Positions 1-7,736 of a stretch of DNA of 64,000 nt are shown one piece after another. The first letter of the stretch is position 1. Every line of letters starts with the position of its first letter. The position numbers and the translations under genes are program-made. The notes beneath the pieces were generated by a model. It was not told the DNA's origin, ran no database searches, and saw nothing but the letters and a program-made list of their open reading frames with translations. Origin of the DNA: Planctomycetaceae bacterium (GTDB lineage: Bacteria > Planctomycetota > Planctomycetia > Pirellulales > Pirellulaceae); NCBI GenBank assembly GCA_024638965.1, contig JAHEJI010000002.1:16152-80151 (forward strand), written 5' to 3'.

Positions 1-72
1 TTTTTCAATGTCAACGCCATCGTCAGCATAGGTCTGTTTGTGGTGACCGCAGTCGATCTGTTAGTTATTTGA
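1..72 (+). CDS. C-terminal end of a membrane protein, possibly UbiA-type prenyltransferase (partial)
   Basis: The first 72 bases are open from the left edge in frame 1 and end with TGA. They encode 23 residues that are almost entirely hydrophobic (FFNVNAIVSIGLF then VVTAVDLLVI), as in a final transmembrane helix. The pattern resembles the C-terminus of UbiA-family 4-hydroxybenzoate prenyltransferases. In futalosine-pathway genomes one of these (MqnP) often lies next to mqnE, the next gene here. The assignment rests only on this short tail and the neighbour, so it is tentative. Confidence 0.4.
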   Translation, partial: FFNVNAIVSIGLFVVTAVDLLVI

Positions 73-229
73 GGCGTTGTACTGCGGTTATCCGCACAAC
101 GGCGATTATCCGTGGACAAATTCGCCTGGGCAAAATAAACTCTTGGGCTTGCCATGAATGCAATATTCCTTTCCATGCGGCACAATGCCAGTGGCCTTAC
201 CGACATTACGGCGGCAAACGCGTTCATTT

Positions 230-293
230 GTTTAACGCCCAGCCGCAGGCGTCGGCTTAAAGTCTGGACGGCGCCTGCGGCTGGTCGTTAAAC
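230..293. repeat. Long intergenic palindrome upstream of mqnE
   Basis: Two 22-base arms (230-251 and 272-293) are complementary except for one position. They carry GTTTAACG and CCAGCCGCAGGCG, and are separated by a loop of about 20 bases. The same words recur at 59718-59834, and GTTTAAC-type arms occur at 19142-19193, so this is one member of a dispersed palindrome family. The rest of 73-427 shows no convincing gene. Confidence 0.75.
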
Positions 294-427
294 AACGTGG
301 GATAAGCTTCTAGCTTGTCAAGATTTGTGACCTGCCGCTTCGACATAGCCACGGGCGTGCTGTCATGACAGGCAGGATGCCTATCCCACGTAAAAATAAA
401 CCTCATTCAACCAAACAACCGACTGCC

Positions 428-1573
428 ATGATTTTCTCAGTTGATGCTCGTCTCAAGCCAATCCAGGAAAAAGTTGAAGCTGGCGAGCGCCTTACATTGG
501 ACGACGGTTTGGTGATGTACGATCCCGATATTCCTGTCAATGATCTGGGTCAGCTGGCTAATCTTGTTCGCGAACGCAAAAACGGCAAGGCTGCCTACTA
601 CAACATCAATACCCACATCAATGCGACCAACATCTGTGTTTATCGTTGCACCTTTTGTGCGTTCCGGTCGGACTTGCGAAGCCCCAAGGGCTATATCATG
701 TCGGACGAGCAGATACTTGAGCGAGGTAGAGAAGCAGTTGAGAACGGCTGCACGGAAATGCATATCGTGGGTGGCCTTCATCACCAGTGTAAGTTTGATT
801 GGTACTTGAATCACATCAAGATTTTGCACGATGCTTATCCCCAACTTCATCTGAAGGGTTGGACAGCCGTCGAAATTAACTGGTTTGAACATTTGACCAA
901 ACGTCCGACAGCGGAAATCCTTCAAGACCTAATGGATGCCGGGCTTGGCAGTATGCCGGGAGGTGGCGCCGAGATTTTTCACCCGGAAGTTCGTGATCAG
1001 ATCTGCGAACACAAGGCGGACAGCAATAACTGGATTCACATTCATCGCACCGCACACCAATTGGGTCTCAAGACGAATTGCACGATGCTTTACGGTCACG
1101 TTGAGAAGCCGTTTCATCGTGTTGACCATTTGATTCGGTTACGTGAATTACAGGATGAAACCAACGGTTTTCAAACGTTTATTCCGCTTGCATTTCATCC
1201 AGAGAACACGGGTTTATCTCATCTCAAGAAGCCCACTGCCTTGGATGATTTGCGGACGATGGCGATCAGCCGCTTGATGCTGGACAACATTCCGCACATC
1301 AAGGCTTACTGGATCATGTTGGGGATTGGCACGGCGCAAACGGCTTTGTCTTACGGAGCCGACGATCTTGATGGTACGGTTCGGCATGAGTTGATCTATC
1401 ATGACGCCGGTGCGATCACGCCCGAGTTTCTGTCGGTTGAGCGGCTTGAGCATCTTATTCGTGAAGCGGGTCGCGAGCCGATTGAACGCGATACCATCTA
1501 TCGGCGTGTGATGCGAGACAAAACTGATCCAAAAAAATGGTCCGTTGGTGAAGAAATCGCCGTTGCCGTTTGA
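428..1573 (+). CDS. mqnE: Aminofutalosine synthase MqnE
   Basis: Radical SAM enzyme of the futalosine route to menaquinone. It joins 3-[(1-carboxyvinyl)oxy]benzoate to the adenosyl group of SAM, giving aminofutalosine. The 381-residue product has the CX3CX2C iron-sulfur motif at about C70, C74 and C77 and the family's C-terminal part with GIGTAQTALSYGADD. I start at the ATG at 428 (MIFSVDAR). The ATG at 365 would add a basic, low-similarity leader. The preceding partial gene may encode MqnP of the same pathway. Length and motifs are normal for MqnE. The related enzyme MqnC is the main alternative, but the sequence reads as MqnE. Confidence 0.93.
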   Translation: MIFSVDARLKPIQEKVEAGERLTLDDGLVMYDPDIPVNDLGQLANLVRERKNGKAAYYNINTHINATNICVYRCTFCAFRSDLRSPKGYIMSDEQILERGREAVENGCTEMHIVGGLHHQCKFDWYLNHIKILHDAYPQLHLKGWTAVEINWFEHLTKRPTAEILQDLMDAGLGSMPGGGAEIFHPEVRDQICEHKADSNNWIHIHRTAHQLGLKTNCTMLYGHVEKPFHRVDHLIRLRELQDETNGFQTFIPLAFHPENTGLSHLKKPTALDDLRTMAISRLMLDNIPHIKAYWIMLGIGTAQTALSYGADDLDGTVRHELIYHDAGAITPEFLSVERLEHLIREAGREPIERDTIYRRVMRDKTDPKKWSVGEEIAVAV

Positions 1574-1680
1574 TAGACTCTCGACGGAGTTGGGCCAAGT
1601 CATCCTGAGCCCTACATTCCGCAGCGCAGGACAACGTAACAGATGAACATAAATTATGTGGATGGTTTTTGGTTTATCAA

Positions 1681-1773
1681 GTCATCTTGAAGGAGCTCTA
1701 GCGACTGAAGGATCCCACTAAGATCGACGAGAGATCCTTCCCTTCAACTCGCTCCACTCGGTTCAGGATGACA
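1681..1773. repeat. Dispersed repeat A, copy 1
   Basis: The segment begins GTCATCTTGAAGGAGC and ends CTCGGTTCAGGATGACA, so its ends are near-complementary. A second copy with the same ends and central AGATTCTTC-like words lies at 5169-5250. It is intergenic and does not look coding. Confidence 0.65.
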
Positions 1774-1798
1774 TCTCCAGCTTGCGTTTAATTGGCAA

Positions 1799-2017
1799 TC
1801 CAACCTCTCCCAGGTCTTGAAGAGATCGACGTCTCAGCGTCGGGTGAGGGTTGTTGATTCCGCAAGGAGTCTTTTAGTTTCCCTCTCCCGGACCCTCAAG
1901 TGTCGCCGGGAGAAGGGTGTCGAGTCGCCGTAAATTAAGTGCCATTCGGGCAACGCCCCGCGCGCGGCCCGATGGGCCCGATGGGCACGCGATTAAACGA
2001 GGCATGGCGCTGTCCAA
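1799..2017 (+). repeat. Dispersed repeat B, copy 1 (CTCTCCC module plus TTGGACAGC end)
   Basis: The first half has the words CAACCTCTCCCAGG, GACGTCTCAGCGTCGGGTGA and TTGTTGATTCCGCAAGGA. The second half ends in TGGCGCTGTCCAA at 2005-2017. The same two modules in the same order occur inverted at 14806-14993, and the first module occurs again near 49561. With repeat A copy 1 it fills most of the 600-base gap 1574-2177. Confidence 0.75.
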
Positions 2018-2177
2018 CTAATATGCAAGCCAAATGGAAGAGAGCGGAGCGACCGAAGGAGTTCGAACTGCCCCATCGCGAACAAGCTGGATTCTTACGA
2101 ATTCCTTGACCTGAAACCCGAATTTTGCAACTTGCTGTTATCATGCATCAATCTATTTACAGCGAATGGAGACAGAC

Positions 2178-3020
2178 ATGCAATTTTTTCGTTTTTGGAC
2201 CAGGGCCGAAAGTTCCGCAACCGGTCGCGACGGCGAATTTAGTGTGACCTGTTTCGGATATTCCAATTCAAGCCTTGAAGATGCTCTGCGAGTCGCCGAA
2301 CGACGTGCCAAGGCAGCCGCGACTGCCATGGCCGACGGTCAACTTCACAAGGGTGGCTATTACGAGGGCGAGCGACCATTCAGGGAAGAGATCGTTGACG
2401 AGTTTACCGATGATGGACAACAAATCGGCATCATCAGTCGCAACAACTATGGTGTCTTAGTCTTAAATACACCCAACGTGTTCATTGCCGACGTCGACAA
2501 ACCGAATTCTTCGCAGGGCAAATCTCTTTTCGGTCTATTCAAGAAAAAACAGGAGGAGCCGTCTTTCGAACAACAGCTGATCGAAAAGATCGACAATCTT
2601 TGCTTGCAGGATTCATCGCTTGGGCTGCGACTTTATCGAACGATGAACGGATATCGAATCATCATTACCACGAAATTGATCCCGGCCAGCGAAGCCAATT
2701 CGGTTCGTCTGCTTGACGCACTTGGATCTGATCGACTGTACGTTTCGCTGTGCAAAACTCAAGACTGTTATCGGGCTCGTTTGACGCCGAAGCCCTGGCG
2801 GTGTGGTTTTAAAAGCCCGTCCACCAAATTTCCCTTTCGCTCCAATACAGAAGAGCAAGAGTTTCGTCGCTGGGAAAAAGAATACGAATCTGCCATTCGC
2901 GGATACGCAAGTTGCGCACTCATTGGAGATTTCGGCTCCTCGCATCGCGATCCGATTGTTGGCAAAATCGTGCAGCTTCACGACCACTTTTCATTAGATG
3001 GTGAAAAGCCACTCGCGTAG
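2178..3020 (+). CDS. Uncharacterised protein, possible primase-like fold
   Basis: A 280-residue soluble protein that I cannot assign to a named family. I choose the ATG at 2178 because GGAG lies 8 bases upstream. The ATG at 2166 overlaps that ribosome-binding site. Visible segments are an acidic FIADVD strand near residue 104, a GLRLYRTMNGYRIII strand near 160, a basic CYRARLTPKPWR segment near 195, and a charged helix. A DxD strand followed by a G-Y-R/H strand faintly recalls archaeo-eukaryotic primase-like proteins, but this is only an impression. It is convergent with recG, 6 bases apart. Confidence 0.7.
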   Translation: MQFFRFWTRAESSATGRDGEFSVTCFGYSNSSLEDALRVAERRAKAAATAMADGQLHKGGYYEGERPFREEIVDEFTDDGQQIGIISRNNYGVLVLNTPNVFIADVDKPNSSQGKSLFGLFKKKQEEPSFEQQLIEKIDNLCLQDSSLGLRLYRTMNGYRIIITTKLIPASEANSVRLLDALGSDRLYVSLCKTQDCYRARLTPKPWRCGFKSPSTKFPFRSNTEEQEFRRWEKEYESAIRGYASCALIGDFGSSHRDPIVGKIVQLHDHFSLDGEKPLA

Positions 3021-3026
3021 TATTTG

Positions 3027-5129
3027 TCATCCGACATCGCTCAAATCGAGCGCTTTCCCATATCGGGCGAAAACCAATCGCCGCAAGCGCTGATACTCGG
3101 CGGCTGATAAATCGGGATCCTGGCTGATGATTCGGCGGGCATCCTGCTGCGTGGCGGAGAGAATTTTCTCGTCGCGAATGAGGTCGGCAATCATCAAGGG
3201 CGGAAATCCAGTTTGCTGAGTGCTAAACAGATTCCCGGGGCCACGCAGGCGCAGATCCGTCTCGGCGAGCTTAAACCCGTCATTCGATTCAACAAAAGCT
3301 TTCAGACGCTCGTTGTCCATCTGGTCGTCCGAGGAAGTAAACGCGCACACAAATCCCGGATGCGTGCCGCGGCTGATTCGACCGCGCAGCTGATGAAGTT
3401 GCGAAAGTCCGAACCGCTCGGCTGACTCGATTGTCATCACCGTTGCGTTAGGTACGTTGATGCCGACTTCGACGACACCTGTGGCAACAATCACCTGAGT
3501 GTGGCCGTCAGCGAACGCTCGCAGCGCGAGTTCCTTTTCTTCAGCCGTTTGTCGGCCGTGCAACACGTCCAGCCGAAACTCTTCCAGCGGTCCGTTCGCA
3601 AGCGACTCGTACAGTCGTTCGGCGCTGCCAAGATTCGATTCGTCGCCTGAGTCGACCAGCGGCGCAATAACAAAGCCCTGTCGGCCGTCGCGTAGTTTCT
3701 TCGTAAAAAATTTCCACCATTCGGCTCGAGTGTTTTCATTGCCCAAGTAAGTGTTCACGATTGAGCCGACATTTTCCGGTCTTTCAAGAACGGACATGTC
3801 GAGATCACCAAACAGTGTCATTGAAACGGTACGTGGAATCGGCGTCGCCGTCATCACAAGATAATGTGGATCGTGCCCCGATTGTTTCAGGGAGGCTCGG
3901 CGTTTGACACCGAACTTGTGCTGTTCATCGATCACGACGAGACCCAGTTGGTTGAATTCAACTTTCGAGCTTGCAACTGCTTGAGTTCCGACGACGATGT
4001 CGACTTCACCAGCGGCGATTGCCTGGTTGAGTTTCTTTCGCTGCGCAGACTTCAAACTGCCGGTGAGCAATTCGATTCGCACACGACTTCCGGCAAGGAG
4101 TTCAGTGATGGACCGAAAGTGTTGCCCGGCCAAAATTTCCGTAGGAGCCATGAACGCGGCTTGGCAACCATGTGCAACTGCAACCAGCATCGAACAGACC
4201 GCCACTGCCGTTTTCCCACTGCCGACATCGCCATGCAGCAGTCGATTCATGGGATAAGGCCGATTCAAATCGTCCGCAATCACGTCGAGTGCTTCCACTT
4301 GCGACTCGGTCAATTCAAAAGGCAACCGGCGGAGAATGCGTGCGCGAATCTTTGGCGTCATTTCCAGTTGACGTGCGACCGAACTCGTTCGAACGCGATG
4401 ACGCCGAATCGCGAGTGCCAATTGTAGAATCAACAATTCCTGGTAAACCAAGCGACCACGCGCGTCTTCAACTTCCTGGAAGTTTGCGGGAGCATGAATC
4501 TGGCGAATCGCTTTCCCGATATCACAAACCGCTGCGTGACCTCGCAGTTCGTTGGGAATGGCCTCTTCGACAAGCGGAGCATATTCATCCACAGTGCGGG
4601 CGACCATTTCGCGAATCTGGCGTTGATTGATGCCATCGGTGAGGCGATAAACGGGCAACAACTGTTGTGCTTCGACAGCAGAATCGTCGCCCTGGATCCA
4701 GGTGACCGTCGGGTGGCTCATTTGAAATCGCCCACCCACCATCCGCGCTTTGCCCTGGAACATGACTCTCTGTCCGATTTGAAATTTGTGTACCAGGAAA
4801 GGCTGGTTGAACCAGACGGCCCGCAAAAACTGGTTGTCACGTCGAAGCAAAACGTACAGAACGTGTTTGCCGGTACTTGCGACGGTGTGATCTATATCGT
4901 CGATTGTTCCCACCACGCTGACCAATTCGTCATCTACGATTTCGTCGATCTCGGATTGCTGAGTAAAGTCTTGATACTTTCTGGGAAAGAAAAACAGCAT
5001 ATCGGCAGCGGTGCGCAAGCCAAGTTTCTCAAGCAACTCGGCGCGGTGAGGCCCGACTCCTTTTAGAAACTGAACGGGCTGCGTCAGTTGTTGGATCGTC
5101 GCTTTTGAATCCGTTTTGGTCATGAGCAA
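3027..5129 (-). CDS. recG: ATP-dependent DNA helicase RecG
   Basis: RecG reverses stalled replication forks and branch-migrates Holliday junctions. The 700-residue product has the wedge/OB-fold region at about 60-160 and Walker A (GDVGSGKT) at about 300-307. The helicase box DEQH is at 401-404 and the SF2 motif TATPIPRT follows. The C-terminal helicase lobe carries the QLRGRxxRG motif VI (here QLRGRISRG). Length is normal for the family. It stands alone, convergent with the unknown gene at 2178-3020. The other replication-restart helicase, PriA, is encoded 5 kb away on the same strand. Confidence 0.96.
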   Translation of the reverse strand: MLMTKTDSKATIQQLTQPVQFLKGVGPHRAELLEKLGLRTAADMLFFFPRKYQDFTQQSEIDEIVDDELVSVVGTIDDIDHTVASTGKHVLYVLLRRDNQFLRAVWFNQPFLVHKFQIGQRVMFQGKARMVGGRFQMSHPTVTWIQGDDSAVEAQQLLPVYRLTDGINQRQIREMVARTVDEYAPLVEEAIPNELRGHAAVCDIGKAIRQIHAPANFQEVEDARGRLVYQELLILQLALAIRRHRVRTSSVARQLEMTPKIRARILRRLPFELTESQVEALDVIADDLNRPYPMNRLLHGDVGSGKTAVAVCSMLVAVAHGCQAAFMAPTEILAGQHFRSITELLAGSRVRIELLTGSLKSAQRKKLNQAIAAGEVDIVVGTQAVASSKVEFNQLGLVVIDEQHKFGVKRRASLKQSGHDPHYLVMTATPIPRTVSMTLFGDLDMSVLERPENVGSIVNTYLGNENTRAEWWKFFTKKLRDGRQGFVIAPLVDSGDESNLGSAERLYESLANGPLEEFRLDVLHGRQTAEEKELALRAFADGHTQVIVATGVVEVGINVPNATVMTIESAERFGLSQLHQLRGRISRGTHPGFVCAFTSSDDQMDNERLKAFVESNDGFKLAETDLRLRGPGNLFSTQQTGFPPLMIADLIRDEKILSATQQDARRIISQDPDLSAAEYQRLRRLVFARYGKALDLSDVG

Positions 5130-5168
5130 ATTCGGAATAGAGCGGTTTCGAAATTATTTACAGTCATT

Positions 5169-5250
5169 GTCATTCTGAGAGAGCTTGCGACCGAAGAATC
5201 TCGCCTGTTTCCCGTAGATTCTTCACCTCGTGCCTCGGTTCAGGATGACA
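5169..5250. repeat. Dispersed repeat A, copy 2
   Basis: Begins GTCATTCTGAGAGAGC and ends CTCGGTTCAGGATGACA, matching the copy at 1681-1773. It lies in the 200-base gap between the exporter permease gene and recG. Confidence 0.65.
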
Positions 5251-5329
5251 AGAGCGCACACACACTCAGTCGCGCGGGAACTACCAAGGCAAATCTGCCA
5301 TCATTTTAGCGCGAAACCACATCGGCTGA

Positions 5330-6148
5330 CTATGCCGTGGGAACATCGCGACGCGCGAAGGTGATTAATCCGATCGTCCAGCAAACGGCGGCCAACAAGA
5401 ACAGAACCACCATGTTGAACATGGGCCAATCGCCCGTTCGAACCACATCGACAGGTCGAAAATAATTTAACAACCCGAGAAACCGAATGGACTTGATTGA
5501 CTCAATAAACGGTTCGACAAAATTTAATACGACCGAAACTAACAAGATAGCGACAATCGTTCCAATCGCGACACTTCTCCGATCGAGGAAACAGGCGATC
5601 ATCGATGCCAGACCACCAATTGTCAAGTTGAGCGTGAAGAAGTTTGAGGCTGGTGCATAGTACCGTGAGATTTCGACTACTTCGTCGGTTTCAAAGATCT
5701 GAATTCCAATCCAAATACCCACCAATGGGCAAACCGAAAACAAAGCGGCTGCCAACCACCAAACGATGGAAGTGGAAAGATAGACCTGCGGTCGAGTTAC
5801 AGGAAGAGTAAGCAACAGGTCCGCAGTTCCTCGCTCGATTTCGCCTACCGTCGTCCGAGTCGTCGTCGCGATGATCACACTCCACGCTAGTGAGAGTACG
5901 ACCGCGTGCGTGAAACATACGGCCAGGAAAATGCTGATCGAAAATTCTCCGGAAACGTTGATTCCGAATCCCATTTCCATAATCTTTGTCAGAAACGGAA
6001 ATTTGGAGAGAAACTGGAGCAGGTCCGTGCCCATATTAAGCATCGCCCAAACAAACAGGATTTGGAACAGCACAATCCCGATCGCGGCGAAGAGGATCGA
6101 TATGCGGGAGTCGCGTAAAGTCTTCTTAAAAATTGCCGGGCTGAACAT
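5330..6148 (-). CDS. ABC-2 type exporter permease
   Basis: A 272-residue integral membrane protein with about six hydrophobic segments, including ILFAAIGIVLFQILFVWAML near residue 20 and further helices near 75, 130, 170, 200 and 245. It is the membrane half of an ABC-2 type exporter. The start codon directly abuts the stop of the ATPase gene (6149), so the pair is surely one transcript. The motif GEIERGTADLLLTLPVTR is the cytoplasmic loop typical of ABC-2 permeases. The transported substrate cannot be told from the sequence. Confidence 0.88.
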   Translation of the reverse strand: MFSPAIFKKTLRDSRISILFAAIGIVLFQILFVWAMLNMGTDLLQFLSKFPFLTKIMEMGFGINVSGEFSISIFLAVCFTHAVVLSLAWSVIIATTTRTTVGEIERGTADLLLTLPVTRPQVYLSTSIVWWLAAALFSVCPLVGIWIGIQIFETDEVVEISRYYAPASNFFTLNLTIGGLASMIACFLDRRSVAIGTIVAILLVSVVLNFVEPFIESIKSIRFLGLLNYFRPVDVVRTGDWPMFNMVVLFLLAAVCWTIGLITFARRDVPTA

Positions 6149-7036
6149 TTATTCAGTTTCTTCTGTGTAGTAAGTGATAAACAAATCGTTTAAATCAGGC
6201 CTTTCGATAATTAAGTCTGCGACCGCGAAATCTCGAAGCCACGCCAGCAGGTCTTCGATGTCACCCGACCAGGTGCCCTTAACTTGCCCGTTGACTTGTT
6301 TCAAGATCTGCATTTGTTTTGGAAACGATGATGGTAACGTGGCACGGTTGGTGAATGAAACTTCAATTCGTTTTAACGCCCGTTCGCGCAGCACTTCGAT
6401 CTTTTGGTGTTCAACAATTCTGCCGTTGCGAAGGATAATCACCTCGTCACAAAGTTCTTCAACTTCGCTTAACGAGTGACTCGAGAAGAGCACTGAACGT
6501 CCCTCGTCGACAATTCGTTTCAATTCTACAAAAACGGTTTTTCTGACCAGAGGATCAAGCCCACTTGTGGGTTCGTCTAAAATCAGCAGCTGCGGTTTGT
6601 GCATCAAGGCTTGAATCAAACCCAGCTTTTGACGCATCCCTGTCGAATACCGACGAACGATCTTGTCCAGTTCCAGGTCAAATGCGGCGGCGAGACGATC
6701 GGTTTCATCATCCGTGTTTTTGCGGCGGGCGGCGGCCATGAAATGGAGCGTCGCTCGTCCGGTCATGTTCGAATAAAAATAAGCATCGCCAGGCAGATAG
6801 CCAATTTCACGGCGTATTTGTTTTCCGTTTTTTGCACAATCGTTGCCAAATATCTTTGCGGAACCTGAATTGGCGGACAGCAGGCCCATCAAGATTCGAA
6901 TCGTCGTCGTTTTTCCGGCACCGTTAGGACCCAAAAAGCCGACGAGCTTTCCCGAGCCAACCGTTAGATCAACATCGTACAGAACCTGATGGCTACCGTA
7001 GGACTTGCAAAGATTTTTGACTTGGATGACGGACAT
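6149..7036 (-). CDS. ABC-2 exporter ATP-binding protein
   Basis: The 295-residue ATPase drives the permease encoded immediately downstream. It has Walker A (GPNGAGKTT) near residue 38, a signature-like segment (YSTGMRQKLGLIQAL) near 135, Walker B with DEPTSGLDP near 157, and the H-loop SSHSLSEVE. The last 90 residues form the variable domain common in exporters of the CcmA/NatA class. There is no gap to the permease gene. The 216-base stretch upstream (7037-7252) holds no gene that I can see. Confidence 0.93.
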   Translation of the reverse strand: MSVIQVKNLCKSYGSHQVLYDVDLTVGSGKLVGFLGPNGAGKTTTIRILMGLLSANSGSAKIFGNDCAKNGKQIRREIGYLPGDAYFYSNMTGRATLHFMAAARRKNTDDETDRLAAAFDLELDKIVRRYSTGMRQKLGLIQALMHKPQLLILDEPTSGLDPLVRKTVFVELKRIVDEGRSVLFSSHSLSEVEELCDEVIILRNGRIVEHQKIEVLRERALKRIEVSFTNRATLPSSFPKQMQILKQVNGQVKGTWSGDIEDLLAWLRDFAVADLIIERPDLNDLFITYYTEETE

Positions 7037-7252
7037 TGATCCGCAACCGATGGCAGGGCCACCGGCTCTTTCTTGTTGAAATGGGCGTATAGATTTTCAT
7101 CGAAGCTGGATTAATGAGCTTCTCGGCTCAGCAATAGCTTCGCTCTCCCTTACACAAGGTTTATCGTCGCTGGACACATGAGCGTTCAGTCGCGGCCACC
7201 CTGTTTTTCAGCCAGTTATTCGCTGTGCTGATTCGAATATTCCACGAATCGG

Positions 7253-7729
7253 CTACAAATATTTCTGGTACGCGGCGACGGCAAGCTCATCAACGCGGTC
7301 GTTTTCTGGATGGCCACTGTGTCCGGCAACTCGCGTGTACTTGACGCGATGACGCGAGATCTGTTCGTCGAGCTGTTTCCAGAGGTCATCGTTTTTGACA
7401 GGAACCAACTTGTTCTTTTCTTTCCGTTTCCAACCGTTCTTTTTCCACTTAAGCATCCACTCAGTCATCCCCTTGCCGACATAAACGCTGTCGGTAAATA
7501 GTTCGACTCGGCACGGTCTTTTCAGCGTCGACAAGCCCTGTACGACTGCTTCAAGTTCCATGCGGTTATTGGTCGTGTGTTTCGCGGAACCGGATTCTTC
7601 GATTTCTTTGCCGGATGGAAGGTGTCTGAGAATAAATGCCCAACCGCCCGGTCCAGGATTGCCGCTGCAACCGCCGTCCGTGAAAAGATAAATCTCGATT
7701 TTGGATTCCGAGTCCTTGGAGTCAGCCAT
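7253..7729 (-). CDS. rnhA: Ribonuclease HI
   Basis: Cleaves the RNA strand of RNA-DNA hybrids, removing replication primers and R-loops. From the ATG at 7729 the product has 158 residues, normal for bacterial RNase HI. All catalytic residues are present: D18 (FTDGGCSGNPGPGGWA), E58 (NNRMELEA), D80 (FTDSVYV), H137 and D144 (GHSGHPENDRVD). An upstream extension to 7891 would run into the C-terminal tail of the kinase gene and is unlikely. It begins 8 bases after the kinase stop codon, so the two are probably co-transcribed. Confidence 0.95.
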   Translation of the reverse strand: MADSKDSESKIEIYLFTDGGCSGNPGPGGWAFILRHLPSGKEIEESGSAKHTTNNRMELEAVVQGLSTLKRPCRVELFTDSVYVGKGMTEWMLKWKKNGWKRKEKNKLVPVKNDDLWKQLDEQISRHRVKYTRVAGHSGHPENDRVDELAVAAYQKYL

Positions 7730-7736
7730 GAGGCGT

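Noticed and set aside
69..260. 63-codon open frame at the left edge
   Set aside because: Composition is unlike a protein, and it overlaps the coding end of the membrane protein and the arm of the long palindrome.
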